From positions 1 through 64,000 of the forward strand of contig NZ_NJGU01000009.1 in the NCBI RefSeq assembly GCF_002213415.1: DNA of 64,000 nt, written 5' to 3'. This document shows positions 43,984 through 53,466 of the stretch, one piece after another. Position 1 is the first letter of the stretch; each line of letters starts with the position of its first letter. The notes beneath the pieces were generated by a model. It was given only the letters and a program-made list of their open reading frames with translations, was not told the origin of the DNA and did not search any database. The position numbers and the translations under genes are program-made. The stretch comes from Herbaspirillum robiniae. GTDB taxonomy: Bacteria; Pseudomonadota; Gammaproteobacteria; Burkholderiales; Burkholderiaceae_D.

Positions 43984-45486
43984 TCAGCGGAACGCCGGTT
44001 CGGCGAAGCTGCGCAGCTTGCGGCTGTGCACCTGTTCGATGCCGTTGTTGCGCAACAGCTCCAGTGCGCGGATGCCGATCTGCAAGTGCTGCTTCACACG
44101 CTGTTCGTAGAAGCTGTTGGCCATGCCCGGCAGCTTGATCTCGCCGTGCAGCGGCTTGTCGGAAACGCACAGCAGCGTGCCGTAGGGCACCCGGAAGCGG
44201 AAGCCGTTGGCGGCCACCGTGGCGCTTTCCATATCCAGCGCGATGGCGCGGCTCTGCGAAAAGCGTAAAAGCGGGGTGCGATGGTCGCGCAGCTCCCAGT
44301 TGCGGTCGTCGACCGACGCCACGGTGCCGGTGCGCATGATGCGCTTCAATTCGTAGCCCTCCAGCCGGGTGATGCCGGCCACCGCGTCCTGCAGCGCCAG
44401 CTGCACTTCAGCCAGCGCGGGAATCGGCACCCACAGCGGCAGGTCGTCGTCCAGCACATGGTCGTCGCGCACATAGGCGTGCGCCAGCACATAGTCGCCC
44501 ATGCGCTGCGAGGCCGACAGCCCGGCGCAATGGCCCAGCATCAGCCAGCCGTGCGGACGCAGCACCGCGACGTGGTCGGTGACGGTCTTCGCGTTCGACG
44601 GGCCCACGCCGATATTGACCAAGGTGATGCCGGTGCCGTCGGCGCGCTGCAGGTGGTAGGCCGGCATCTGCGGCTGGCGCGCCGGCGCCACGCCGGTCGA
44701 CGATGGCGCGCGCCCGCCTTCCTGGTTGGCGCTGTAGGTGGTGACGTTGCCCGGCTCGACGAAGGCTGTGTACTGCTGGCGATAGGCGCGCTCGGCCGGA
44801 TCGTCGGTGGCTTCCATCAGGCCGCGTCCCAGGCGCACGAACTCATCCACGTAGAAGGCGTAGTTGGTGAACAGCACATAGCGCTGGAACTGGTCCGGCG
44901 AAGTCGCCGTGTAGTGGCGCAGGCGGTGCAGCGAATAGTCGATGCGCGGGCCGGTGAAGAGCGCCAGCGGATGCACGCCGTCGCGCCAGGCGCCGTTGTC
45001 GGCTTCATAGGTGCCGTTGGCGATGCGGTCGTCCATCGCCGCCAGGTCGGGCAGGTCGAACAGATCGGGCAGGGAGCGCAGGTGATCCGGGTCGAGGCTG
45101 CCCTCGACGTGGATGCCCTCGGGGAAGGCGAAGTGCACCGGGATCGGCATGTCGCTCACGCCCACCTCCAGCGGCACCTGATGGTTCTGCAGCACCAGCT
45201 TGAACTGGCTCAGCAGGTAATTGTGAAACAGCGCAGGACGCGTGATCGTGGTTTCGTAGGCGCCCGGCCCGGCGACGAAACCGAAGGACTGGCGGGTATC
45301 GGTGTGGGTCGCCTTCTCGGTGGTGATGCGCACGAAGGGATAGCAGGCGCGCACGCGCTGCTCCAGTGCTTCGTTGGCCGAGAACTTGCGGAAGGCATCG
45401 CGCAGGATGGCGGTGTTGTGTTCGTAGATCTCGAGCACGCGCGCATAAGCGGCTTCAGGGTCGGTGAATTTTTCTGTCGCAAACAT
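43984..45486 (-). CDS. amn: AMP nucleosidase
   Basis: 500 residues. An N-terminal AMN domain (about 1-180) and a C-terminal nucleoside-phosphorylase-like catalytic domain with VNIGVGPSNAKTVTDHVAVLRP and LDMESATVAANGFRFRVPYGTLLCVSDKPLHGE (shown here only as a pointer to residues about 415-450). It splits AMP to adenine and ribose-5-phosphate, tuning adenylate pools. The ATG has GGAGAAAG upstream. Confidence 0.95.
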   Translation of the reverse strand: MFATEKFTDPEAAYARVLEIYEHNTAILRDAFRKFSANEALEQRVRACYPFVRITTEKATHTDTRQSFGFVAGPGAYETTITRPALFHNYLLSQFKLVLQNHQVPLEVGVSDMPIPVHFAFPEGIHVEGSLDPDHLRSLPDLFDLPDLAAMDDRIANGTYEADNGAWRDGVHPLALFTGPRIDYSLHRLRHYTATSPDQFQRYVLFTNYAFYVDEFVRLGRGLMEATDDPAERAYRQQYTAFVEPGNVTTYSANQEGGRAPSSTGVAPARQPQMPAYHLQRADGTGITLVNIGVGPSNAKTVTDHVAVLRPHGWLMLGHCAGLSASQRMGDYVLAHAYVRDDHVLDDDLPLWVPIPALAEVQLALQDAVAGITRLEGYELKRIMRTGTVASVDDRNWELRDHRTPLLRFSQSRAIALDMESATVAANGFRFRVPYGTLLCVSDKPLHGEIKLPGMANSFYEQRVKQHLQIGIRALELLRNNGIEQVHSRKLRSFAEPAFR

Positions 45487-45819
45487 GGTCTTTCTCCGTC
45501 ATTCCGGCCAGCGCCGGGCATTGAAAATTTCTCGTGTGCACGATCCATATTACCCGAGTCGGCAAGCCTTCACGATTGCGGCAACACGCGCGGCAAACCC
45601 TCGCTTCCTTTGCTTTGAGCCCTGCCGGTTCGGTGATATCGTTGAAGTCTTCTTTGTCGTCACGTGCTTTGGCTCCAAAGCCGGAAACGATGGATCCAAA
45701 ATTGCGAGCAACAGCGGCGAAAGCTCGCGTTTTTTCGCTCCGCAATGGTGCTTTCGCAAGTCATCAAGGTGCATGCCATCCCAGCGCCGGTGCATGATTC
45801 TCACCAGGTAAAAAAAGCT
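45487..45819. other. Intergenic region between amn and the asparaginase gene
   Basis: About 330 bp with no credible gene; overlapping short frames on both strands have no ribosome site or family likeness. Composition is slightly lower in GC than the flanks. The asparaginase promoter follows at 45,820. Confidence 0.5.
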
Positions 45820-45848
45820 TTGATCGCAACGCGAGCGAGTGCTATCTT
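45820..45848 (+). promoter_or_regulatory. Candidate sigma-70 promoter for the asparaginase gene
   Basis: TTGATC, 17-bp spacer, TATCTT, about 100 bp before the ATG at 45,948. Confidence 0.6.
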
Positions 45849-45947
45849 GGTCGCGCTCCGCAGCCTGCCGCGTCCGCCGGCATGACGTGCGCGGCGGATG
45901 CGCAAGGGCATAAAAAAATATTCCAATCCACACGTACAGAGGCACAC

Positions 45948-47015
45948 ATGCTCATCAAGAAATTCTTCAGCCAGATCCTGGTCCTGGTCTGCCTGGCCGC
46001 AGCAGCGGCCGCGCAAGCGCAGAACCTTCCCAACGTCGTCATCCTGGCCACCGGCGGCACCATCGCCGGCACCGGCGCGACCACCACCACCACCGTCGGC
46101 TACACCGCCGCCAAGGTCGGCGTGGATGCGCTGATCGCAGCCGTGCCTGAACTGAAGAAGGTCGCCAACGTGCGCGGCGAGCAGACCATGCAGATCGCCA
46201 GCGAGAACATGAACAACGACGCTTGGCTGAAGCTGGCCAAGCGCATCAACGTCCTGCTGGCGCAGAGCGACGTGGACGGCATCGTGATCACCCACGGCAC
46301 CGACACCATCGAAGAAACCGCCTACTTCCTGGACCTGGTGGTCAAGAGCAAGAAGCCGGTCGTGATCGTCGGCGCGATGCGCCCGTCGACCGCCATCAGC
46401 GCCGACGGCCCGATCAACCTGTACAACGCCGTGCTGCTGGCCGGCTCCAAGGAAGCCATCGGCAAGGGCGTGCTGGTGACGCTGAACGACCAGATCAACG
46501 CCGGTCGCGAAGTGACCAAGACCAACACCTCCACGCTGGACACCTTCAAGACCCCGGAACTGGGTTACCTGGGCTACATCCAGGGCAGCAAGCCGTTCTT
46601 CTATCGCCAGTCGACCCGCAAGAACACCGCTGACACCCCGTTCGACATCACCAACCTGGACAAGCTGCCGCAAGTCGACATCGTCTACGGCTACGCCAAC
46701 ATGAACCCGATCGCACTGAACGCCTTCGTGGCCGCCGGCGCACAGGGCATCATCCACGCCGGCGTGGGTGACGGCAGCCTGAACAACACCGTCGTGCCGT
46801 CGCTGACCGAAGCCCGCAAGAAGGGCGTCGTGATCGTGCGTTCGAGCCGCGTCGGCCAGGGCATCGTGGCGCGCAACGGCGAAGCCGACGACGACAAGCT
46901 GGACTTCGTGGTCTCCGATACGCTCAACGCGCAAAAGGCCCGCATCCTGCTGATGCTGGCGCTGACCAAGACCACCGACACCAAGGAAATCCAGAAGATG
47001 TTCTGGGAATATTGA
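45948..47015 (+). CDS. ansB: Periplasmic type II L-asparaginase
   Basis: 355 residues. A signal peptide (hydrophobic run ILVLVCLAAAAAAQAQ) directs it to the periplasm. The catalytic threonine lies in LATGGTIAGTG (Thr38 with the leader) and the second triad in THGTDTIEET at 115-124. It hydrolyses asparagine (possibly also glutamine) to aspartate and ammonia. The ATG at 45,948 follows AGAGG; the open frame upstream to 45,882 lacks a signal. A strong terminator follows. Confidence 0.94.
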   Translation: MLIKKFFSQILVLVCLAAAAAAQAQNLPNVVILATGGTIAGTGATTTTTVGYTAAKVGVDALIAAVPELKKVANVRGEQTMQIASENMNNDAWLKLAKRINVLLAQSDVDGIVITHGTDTIEETAYFLDLVVKSKKPVVIVGAMRPSTAISADGPINLYNAVLLAGSKEAIGKGVLVTLNDQINAGREVTKTNTSTLDTFKTPELGYLGYIQGSKPFFYRQSTRKNTADTPFDITNLDKLPQVDIVYGYANMNPIALNAFVAAGAQGIIHAGVGDGSLNNTVVPSLTEARKKGVVIVRSSRVGQGIVARNGEADDDKLDFVVSDTLNAQKARILLMLALTKTTDTKEIQKMFWEY

Positions 47016-47062
47016 TCGCCCCTGATGGCGCGCCTGCCGGCGCGCCATCGGCAATCGATACG

Positions 47063-47098
47063 AAAAAGCCCGCCGCATCCAGATGCGGCGGGCTTTTT
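47063..47098. terminator. Strong bidirectional terminator
   Basis: A perfect 16-bp stem (AAAAAGCCCGCCGCAT) with CCAG loop between the convergent asparaginase and GDT1-type genes. Confidence 0.92.
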
Positions 47099-47117
47099 CT
47101 TTAGGGGTGGCGCAGGA

Positions 47118-47693
47118 TCAGAAACCCAGCGACTCGCCCGCACCCAGCAAGGTGGCCACACCCAGGATGGCGAAGATAGCCGCGGCGATCGCGTGCACCA
47201 CCTTCACCGGAATCTTGCCGGCGATCCTGTCGCCCAGCACCACGGCCGGCACGTTGGCGATCATCATGCCCAGCGTCGTGCCCGCCACCACCGGCACGAA
47301 GGCATGGTATTGCGCGGCCAACGCCACGGTAGCGACCTGGGTCTTGTCGCCCATCTCGGCCAGGAAGAAGGTCAGCAAGGTGGTGCCGAACACGCCGAAG
47401 CGGCCGAACTTGGCCTCGCTCTCGTCGAACTTGTCGGGGATCAGCGTCCAGCCGGCCATGGCGATGAAGGAGATGCCCAGCACCCAGCGCAGGATTTCCG
47501 GCGAGAGCAGCGAGGTGATCCATGCGCCGAGCGCGCCGGCGAAGGCGTGGTTGGCGATGGTTGCGACCAGTACGCCAAGAATGATGGGAACGGGCTTGCG
47601 GAATTTGGCGGCCAGGATGAAGGCCAGCAGCTGGGTTTTGTCGCCGATCTCGGCGAGTGCGACGATGCCTGTGGAAACAAGGAATGCATCCAT
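47118..47693 (-). CDS. TMEM165/GDT1 family manganese exporter (MneA-like)
   Basis: About 191 residues with six predicted helices in two homologous halves, each with the family E-x-G-D-K-(T/S) motif: ALAEIGDKTQLLAF and FLAEMGDKTQVATV. Bacterial members (UPF0016/MneA) export Mn2+. The ATG at 47,693 is chosen because GGAGAG lies upstream and the motif-bearing first helix starts there. Its 5' leader contains a yybP-ykoY manganese riboswitch, strong support for the Mn2+ assignment. Confidence 0.93.
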   Translation of the reverse strand: MDAFLVSTGIVALAEIGDKTQLLAFILAAKFRKPVPIILGVLVATIANHAFAGALGAWITSLLSPEILRWVLGISFIAMAGWTLIPDKFDESEAKFGRFGVFGTTLLTFFLAEMGDKTQVATVALAAQYHAFVPVVAGTTLGMMIANVPAVVLGDRIAGKIPVKVVHAIAAAIFAILGVATLLGAGESLGF

Positions 47694-47754
47694 TGGGTTT
47701 TTCTCTCCATGGCCGGACACGGACGAATGACCACGCGCGCTCTCCGGCCATTCC

Positions 47755-47872
47755 AGAGGCAACGTGGTCAAAGGTCTTGTCAAGCTGTTGGAACCGCCGG
47801 CGCCATGATCTGTGGATCAAGTATGTTGACGCAGGCCCCTCCTCAGGGTGGAAGGCGACTACTCCCCAATGA
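47755..47872 (-). promoter_or_regulatory. yybP-ykoY manganese riboswitch
   Basis: On the minus strand, in order: TTGGGGAGTAG (47,862-47,872 region), a C-rich hairpin, GTCAACATACTTGATC (47,815-47,830), a helix with GATCATGGCGCCGGC, and further pairing down to AAGACCTTTGACC. GGGGAGUAG and UCAACAUACU are the conserved halves of the Mn2+ pocket of this riboswitch class (Rfam yybP-ykoY). It sits 62-180 bp before the Mn exporter start; in this class Mn2+ binding switches exporter expression on. Confidence 0.9.
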
Positions 47873-48067
47873 CGGGGCGCATTGTACCGGCTTTGCCGCC
47901 CGCAGTCCATGCCGGGCGCCCTCGCGTTGGCAGGATGGCATCGCGGCGGGCGACGCGCGGAACCATCGCCGCGGCCGGCGACTCTGTATCAGGCACGGCC
48001 GAGCATCGCCTGCCCTTCATCGGCCTTCCGGCCACGACCTTCCCTACCGCGACTACCACTTACGCCT

Positions 48068-49699
48068 ATGACGCCTATGCCGACAAGACGCCGCTTCCTC
48101 GCCTCCGCCACCGCTGCCGCCGCACTGAGCGCGCTGGGCGTGCCGCCGCAGGCGCTGGCGGCGGGGCGCATCAGGATGGGATCCTCCGAGCGCTTTTCCT
48201 TCGACGCGCTGATCGCCCGCGCGCGCGACATGGCGAAGACGCCCTACCGGCCGCAGAACAAGGTGCCGCGCGAGATCCTCGACCAGATCGACTACGAAGC
48301 GCACGGCAAGATCCGCTTCAATACCGATTTCGCGCCCTTCGCCGACGGCCCGGGCCAGTTTCCGCTGACCTTCTTCCACCTCGGCAAATTCTTCCTGGTG
48401 CCGGTGCGCATGTTCGTGCTGGACGGCGCTGGCAGCGCATCGCCGCCCACCCGCGCGCGCGAGATCCTCTACGACGACCGCTACTTCGACATGCCGGCCG
48501 ACAGCCCCGCGCACAAGCTGCCGCCTGGCAGCGGCTTCGCCGGCTTCCGCTTCCAGGAGAGCCGGCTGGCCGACCAGGACAAGAAGGACTGGCGCAAGAA
48601 CGACTGGGTGGCCTTCCTCGGGGCCTCCTATTTCCGCGCCATCGGCGACCTCTATCAGTACGGCCTGTCGGCGCGCGGCATCGCCATCGACGTGGCCGAG
48701 GCAGGCAAGAAGGAGGAATTCCCGGACTTCACGCAATTCTTCTTCGAGCCCGCAGCCCCCGGCAGCGACACCGTGGTGGTCTACGCGCTGCTGGAAGGCC
48801 CCAGCGTCACCGGCGCCTACAAGTTCACGATGCGCCGCGCCGAAGGCGTGACGATGGAAATCGACAAATCGCTGTTCCTGCGCCGCGACGTCGCCCGCCT
48901 GGGCCTGGCGCCGGCCACTTCGATGTACTGGTTCTCGGAGACGGTGAAAGGCACCGGCGTGGACTGGCGGCCCGAGGTGCACGACTCCGACGGCCTGGCG
49001 ATATGGAGCGGCAACGGCGAATACATCTGGCGCCCGCTCAACAACCCGCCGCACACGATGGCGTCGGCCTTCGCCGACAGCAAGCTGCGCGGCTTTGGCC
49101 TCCTGCAGCGCGACCGTGATTTCGACCATTACCAGGACGGCGTGATGTACCAACGCCGCCCCAGCCTGTGGGTCGAGCCGCTGGAGGGCTGGAGCGATGG
49201 CGAGGTTCAGCTCATCGAGCTGCGCACCGACGACGAGATCCACGACAACATCGTGGCCATGTGGGTGCCCAGGGCCAAAGCGGTCGCCGGCGCCGCCTAT
49301 CGCCTGCGCTACCGGCTGTACTGGCAACAGGACGAGCCCTTCCCTTCGCCGCTGGCGCGCTGCGTGGCCACGCGCCTGGGCAACGGCGGCCAGCCGGGCC
49401 AGCCGCGCCCGCCCAACGTGCGCAAGTTCATGGTGGAGTTCAAGGGCGCGCCGCTGGAAAAGCTGCCCTTCGGCGCCAAACCCGAAGCGGTCCTGAGCGC
49501 CTCGCGCGGAAGCTTTTCCTACGTCTTCACCGAACCCGTGCCCAATGGCGTGGCCGGCCACTGGCGCGCGCAGTTCGATTTGACGGTGGACGGCGGCGAT
49601 CCGGTCGAGCTGCGCCTGTTCCTGCGCGACAAGGGAGAGGCGCTGTCCGAGACCTGGCTGTTCCAGTATCACCCGTTCAAGACCAGCCCGGTTTATTGA
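48068..49699 (+). CDS. opgD: OpgD/MdoD, glucan biosynthesis protein D
   Basis: About 543 residues. A twin-arginine signal RRRFLASATAAAALSALG exports it to the periplasm folded, as known for OpgD. The rest is the OpgG/OpgD domain pair of osmoregulated periplasmic glucan synthesis. ATGs at 48,068 and 48,077 are both possible; neither has a clear ribosome site, but the Tat motif fixes the start to within a few residues. It is divergent from the Mn exporter. opgG and opgH are not in the window. Confidence 0.94.
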   Translation: MTPMPTRRRFLASATAAAALSALGVPPQALAAGRIRMGSSERFSFDALIARARDMAKTPYRPQNKVPREILDQIDYEAHGKIRFNTDFAPFADGPGQFPLTFFHLGKFFLVPVRMFVLDGAGSASPPTRAREILYDDRYFDMPADSPAHKLPPGSGFAGFRFQESRLADQDKKDWRKNDWVAFLGASYFRAIGDLYQYGLSARGIAIDVAEAGKKEEFPDFTQFFFEPAAPGSDTVVVYALLEGPSVTGAYKFTMRRAEGVTMEIDKSLFLRRDVARLGLAPATSMYWFSETVKGTGVDWRPEVHDSDGLAIWSGNGEYIWRPLNNPPHTMASAFADSKLRGFGLLQRDRDFDHYQDGVMYQRRPSLWVEPLEGWSDGEVQLIELRTDDEIHDNIVAMWVPRAKAVAGAAYRLRYRLYWQQDEPFPSPLARCVATRLGNGGQPGQPRPPNVRKFMVEFKGAPLEKLPFGAKPEAVLSASRGSFSYVFTEPVPNGVAGHWRAQFDLTVDGGDPVELRLFLRDKGEALSETWLFQYHPFKTSPVY

Positions 49700-49721
49700 A
49701 CCGGCTGTTCTCCACGCGCTG

Positions 49722-49746
49722 AAGGCCGGCTGTCGCCGGCCTTTTT
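49722..49746 (+). terminator. Rho-independent terminator after opgD
   Basis: AAGGCCGGC-TGTC-GCCGGCC followed by TTTTTATTTTT. Confidence 0.88.
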
Positions 49747-49802
49747 ATTTTTCGTTTTTGGATAAAGAACAACAGAAAAACATAGAGAAAAGATGACTTT
49801 GC

Positions 49803-49825
49803 AAATGACAACCATTATCATTCGC
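49803..49825. promoter_or_regulatory. Candidate Fur box
   Basis: AAATGACAACCATTATCATT resembles the GATAATGATAATCATTATC consensus over most positions. A weak promoter (ATGACT, 17 bp, TATCAT at 49,816-49,821) overlaps it, so Fur binding would block the receptor gene downstream. Confidence 0.65.
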
Positions 49826-49946
49826 AAAATTTTGTAAAGAACAACAACAAGACCCTCCGCGCCAACAGGAGCCAACAAGCACCCAGCACGTGATATCCCC
49901 AAGGATCGTCAGGCCAGGCAAACCATCAACCTGACTGAGGGATACC

Positions 49947-52136
49947 ATGAGCATCACCCGACCGCGCACCCGCCGTGCGCGCCCCCGCGCCCTGGCCGGC
50001 GCCCTGACTGCAAGCCTGGGCCTGAGCTTCGGCGCAGCCGCACAAACCGGCGAGACGCTGCCGCAGATCGAGATCAACGCCGATGCCGAACAGACCGCCA
50101 CCGGGCCGGTGCGCGGCTTCGTCGCGAAGAAGACGCTGACCGGCAGCAAGACCGAGACGCCCTTGCTGGAAACGGCGCAGTCGGTCTCCATCGTCACCCG
50201 CGACGAGATGGACGCGCGCGGCGCCCAGACCCTGGTCGAATCGCTGGCCTACACGCCCGGCGTGGGCGCGCCCTACCCTGATCCGCACGGCGACTGGCCC
50301 TACATCCGCGGTTACTTTTCCTCGCAATACCTGGACGGCCTGCGGGTGGTCTACTCGGGCGGCGGCGGCGCGGTCACCATGCGCACCGAGAACTGGGGAC
50401 TGGAGCGCGTGGAAGTGTTGCGCGGCCCGGCCTCCGTGCTGTACGGCCAGAACGCGCCGGGCGGGATTTCCAACGCCGTCAGCAAACGCCCCACGGCTGA
50501 AGCGGTGCGCTCGGTCGAACTGCAGGGCGGCAGCTTCCATCGCAAGCAGGGCGCCTTCGACCTGGGCGGCGCCATCGACGCCGACGGCAAGCTGTTGTTC
50601 CGCCTGAACGGCCTGATACGCGACGCCGGCACCAGTGTTGACGGCGTCCACAACGATCGCCGCTACATCGCCCCGGCGCTGACCTGGAACATCACGCCCG
50701 ACACCAGCTTCACGCTGCTGGCGCATTACCTCAACGAGAACCTGAGCCCGCGCAATTTCCTGCCCACGGTGGGCACCATGCTCTCCAATCCGCTGGGACA
50801 GATCGCGCGCAACCGCAACCTGGGCGAGCCGGACTACAACGTCTACCAGCGCGAACAGCACGCGATAGGCTACGCCTTCGAGCACCGCTTCAACGAGTCG
50901 CTGACGCTGCGCCAGAACTTCCGCTACGCCGATATCAACGCCTACACGCGTTCGATCTCCCCGACCGGATTCGCCAACCTGCAGGCCAACAACCGCACCG
51001 TGCTGCGGTCGGCCTCGCAGGCCTGGCGCCAGAGCCAGACCACCAACGTCGATACGCACCTGGAAGCCAGGTTCGACACCGCCATGCTGCGCCATACGAT
51101 GCTGACCGGCTTCGACTATTCGGCCTATGACGAAAGTACCCGCAGCCAGAGCGCCAGCGCGGCCTCCATCGACATCTTCAATCCGGTGTACGGCACGCGC
51201 CCGACCTCGGCCTGGGTCAGCGCCGCGCCCACGCTGCAAAAACAGGAACGCCCCGGCGTCTACGTGCAGGACCAGATCGCGCTGGACAAATGGCGCTTCA
51301 CCCTGGCCGGCCGCTACGAGCAGGTGCGCACCAGCACGCGTAACATGAACAGCGGCGCCACCACCGCGTCGCTGGACGACAGCGCCTTCACCAAGCGCAT
51401 CGCCGCGCTCTACCTGTTCGACAACGGCATCGCGCCCTACCTGAGCTATGCGGAGTCGTTCGAGCCGGTCAGCGGCACCGACTTCTTCGGCGCGCAATTC
51501 CGTCCCACGCGCGGCGTGCTGCACGAAGCCGGCATCCGCTACCAGCCGCAGGGCTACAACGCGATGCTGTCGGCGGCGCTCTATCGCCAGAAGCAGAAGA
51601 ACATCACGATGACCGATCCCGACCCGACCCACGTCTGCGCAGGCAACACGCTGTGCTCGGTGCAGACCGGCGAGATGAAGACCGAGGGCGTCGAGCTGGA
51701 AGCCAAGACCACGCTGCAGAACGGCCTGAACCTGACCGCCGCCTACACCTATACCGACGCCGTCTACAGCAATTCGGACGCCGCCACCAAGGGCAAGGCG
51801 GCTACCTCGGTGGCGCCGCACACCGCCTCGCTGTGGGCCGACTACACCTTGCAGCAGGGCCCGCTGGCCGGACTGGGCATGGGCGCCGGCGCACGCTACA
51901 CCGGCAGCATGTGGGCCGACGCCGCCAACACGCAGAAGATCCCGTCGTTCGTGCTGGTGGATGCGATGCTGCGCTACGACCTGTCCAAGCTCGGCCCGTC
52001 CTTCAAGGGCATGCGCTTCGCCTTCAACGTGCAGAACCTGTTCGACAAGGTCTACTACCCCGGCGTGTGCTCCAAGACCTACTGCCTGTACGGCGAAGGA
52101 CGGACCATGACGGCGACGCTGGGCTACCGTTTCTAG
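49947..52136 (+). CDS. TonB-dependent siderophore receptor
   Basis: 729 residues, outer membrane. A twin-arginine-rich but Sec-like signal ends near FGAAAQ; then the plug domain (TPLLETAQSVSIVTRDEM ... VEVLRGPASVLYGQNAPGG) and a 22-strand barrel ending in aromatic GYRF. It resembles FhuA/FhuE/FoxA-type hydroxamate receptors; the ligand cannot be set. No STN signalling domain, unlike the receptor at 55,080. The Fur box upstream implies iron repression. ATG with GAGGGAT upstream. Confidence 0.93.
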   Translation: MSITRPRTRRARPRALAGALTASLGLSFGAAAQTGETLPQIEINADAEQTATGPVRGFVAKKTLTGSKTETPLLETAQSVSIVTRDEMDARGAQTLVESLAYTPGVGAPYPDPHGDWPYIRGYFSSQYLDGLRVVYSGGGGAVTMRTENWGLERVEVLRGPASVLYGQNAPGGISNAVSKRPTAEAVRSVELQGGSFHRKQGAFDLGGAIDADGKLLFRLNGLIRDAGTSVDGVHNDRRYIAPALTWNITPDTSFTLLAHYLNENLSPRNFLPTVGTMLSNPLGQIARNRNLGEPDYNVYQREQHAIGYAFEHRFNESLTLRQNFRYADINAYTRSISPTGFANLQANNRTVLRSASQAWRQSQTTNVDTHLEARFDTAMLRHTMLTGFDYSAYDESTRSQSASAASIDIFNPVYGTRPTSAWVSAAPTLQKQERPGVYVQDQIALDKWRFTLAGRYEQVRTSTRNMNSGATTASLDDSAFTKRIAALYLFDNGIAPYLSYAESFEPVSGTDFFGAQFRPTRGVLHEAGIRYQPQGYNAMLSAALYRQKQKNITMTDPDPTHVCAGNTLCSVQTGEMKTEGVELEAKTTLQNGLNLTAAYTYTDAVYSNSDAATKGKAATSVAPHTASLWADYTLQQGPLAGLGMGAGARYTGSMWADAANTQKIPSFVLVDAMLRYDLSKLGPSFKGMRFAFNVQNLFDKVYYPGVCSKTYCLYGEGRTMTATLGYRF

Positions 52137-52164
52137 GCTTGTTGCGGGGGCTCGATAAAAAAGA

Positions 52165-52192
52165 TTTGCATAAATCAAAAACCGCTATATAA
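52165..52192 (+). promoter_or_regulatory. Promoter of tRNA-Arg
   Basis: TTGCAT, 16-bp spacer, TATAAT; the tRNA starts 14 bp later. Confidence 0.75.
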
Positions 52193-52205
52193 TCTCGCTC
52201 CTTAC

Positions 52206-52282
52206 GCGGCTGTAGCTCAGCTGGATAGAGTACTTGGCTACGAACCAAGGGGTCGTGGGTTCGATTCCTGCCAGCCGCACCA
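52206..52282 (+). tRNA. tRNA-Arg (ACG)
   Basis: 77 nt with encoded CCA. Acceptor GCGGCTG/CAGCCGC, anticodon stem CTTGG/CCAAG with loop CTACGAA (anticodon ACG at 52,240-52,242), T arm with GGTTCGATTCC. Confidence 0.96.
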
Positions 52283-52293
52283 TATGCAGTATG

Positions 52294-52325
52294 AAAAAGG
52301 GTCCATCGCAAGATGGGCCCTTTTT
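52294..52325 (+). terminator. Rho-independent terminator after tRNA-Arg
   Basis: AAAAAGGGTCCATC-GCAA-GATGGGCCCTTTTT with one G-T pair. Confidence 0.85.
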
Positions 52326-52489
52326 CTTTTCCACGTTCCCGTTCTCTTCCCTTTCTCGCGCATCCCTCCCCGCGCCGGATCATTCCCTCCCATCGCCGAC
52401 GCCGCATTGCGCATTTGTCCGACATTGAAAAGCGCCCCATCGTGGCGATAATGAAGATTCCTTCCACGATCACCTCAACAGGAGCGGCG

Positions 52490-52759
52490 ATGAAGAAGAA
52501 ATCCATGTTCATGCTTGCGCTGGGTTCGCTGGCGGTAGCGGCCCTGGCCAAGCCGGCCATGCGCAAGGCCGACGAGATCATCCGCCGCCGGCGCGGCGAA
52601 ACGCTGTCGGGCCTGCCGGCCACCATGGCCGAGGAAGACATGCAGGCCGTGGCGCAGGAGAGCAGCGTGGTCGCCGATGGCACCCTGGCCCACCGCGCAG
52701 CGCCTCGCGAGTCCGCCGCGCGCAAGGACGGCGACCTGGCGCCGCCCGTCGGGGCCTGA
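52490..52759 (+). CDS. Small hypothetical protein with N-terminal hydrophobic segment
   Basis: 89 residues. It opens MKKKSMFMLALGSLAVAALA, a signal peptide or anchor, followed by a charged hydrophilic tail that looks disordered. The ATG at 52,490 has AGGAG at ideal spacing; the frame upstream to 52,313 has no support. No family recognised. It precedes the DUF1810 gene by 24 bp and may be co-transcribed. Confidence 0.65.
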   Translation: MKKKSMFMLALGSLAVAALAKPAMRKADEIIRRRRGETLSGLPATMAEEDMQAVAQESSVVADGTLAHRAAPRESAARKDGDLAPPVGA

Positions 52760-52783
52760 AGCCGCGACGGCAGGAGGCCCGCG

Positions 52784-53245
52784 ATGAAGGATCCCTACTC
52801 CCTGCAGCGCTTCGTCGATGCCCAGGAGGCGGTGTTCGCCGCCGTCACCGAAGAGCTTCGCGCCGGCGCCAAGCGCAGCCATTGGATGTGGTTCATCTTC
52901 CCGCAAATGGCCGGCCTGGGCCGCAGCGAGACCGCGCGTCTTTATGCGATCCGGTCGGCCGCCGAAGCGCAGGCCTACGTGCGCCATCCCATCCTGGGGC
53001 CGCGCCTGACCGAATGCACGCGGCTGGTGCTCGACGTCCACAAGGCTCAGCCGCGACGCAGCGCCCATGACATCTTCGGCGAGCCCGACGACATGAAATT
53101 CCATTCGTCGATGACGCTGTTCGCCCAGGTCGCGCCCGAACAACCCGAGTTCGCCGCCGCGCTGGCGCTGTATTTCAACGACCGGCCCGATCGCGCCACG
53201 CTCAGCCTGCTGGTCGAAAAGGATGGCCTCCATCCCGGTGCCTGA
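52784..53245 (+). CDS. DUF1810 family protein
   Basis: 153 residues, one DUF1810 domain: the N-terminal YSLQRFVDAQE, then SHWMWFIFPQMAGLGRSETARLYAI-type helices (residues about 32-58) and DDMKFHSSMTLFAQV. Cytosolic, all-alpha, function unknown. Full length for the family. ATG with GGAGG ten bases upstream. Confidence 0.9.
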   Translation: MKDPYSLQRFVDAQEAVFAAVTEELRAGAKRSHWMWFIFPQMAGLGRSETARLYAIRSAAEAQAYVRHPILGPRLTECTRLVLDVHKAQPRRSAHDIFGEPDDMKFHSSMTLFAQVAPEQPEFAAALALYFNDRPDRATLSLLVEKDGLHPGA

Positions 53246-53422
53246 AGCCTTACCGCCTCCGCCCCTCCCCCCTCCTCCCGCTGTCGAGCAGGGCGACGGC
53301 GACGATTCATTTCCCCCGACGACACATCTTGCAGTGACGACAACGCCCGCAATGGCCGGCCAGCCACAGGCGGCGCGTCTTTACACCTGCAACAGGCGCA
53401 TCCTCTTGCGCAGAACGACGTC

Positions 53423-53445
53423 AATAGTAATAATTCTCATTTTTA
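53423..53445. promoter_or_regulatory. Candidate Fur box before the ECF sigma gene
   Basis: AATAGTAATAATTCTCATTT partly matches the Fur consensus; it lies 22-44 bp before the ECF sigma start, where iron repression of a fecI-type gene is expected. Confidence 0.5.
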
Positions 53446-53466
53446 AAAACAAATACAGACCGTGCC

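Noticed and set aside
45487-45947. Small genes in the amn-asparaginase gap
   Set aside because: Several overlapping frames of 70-130 codons on both strands, none with a ribosome site, signal or family likeness.
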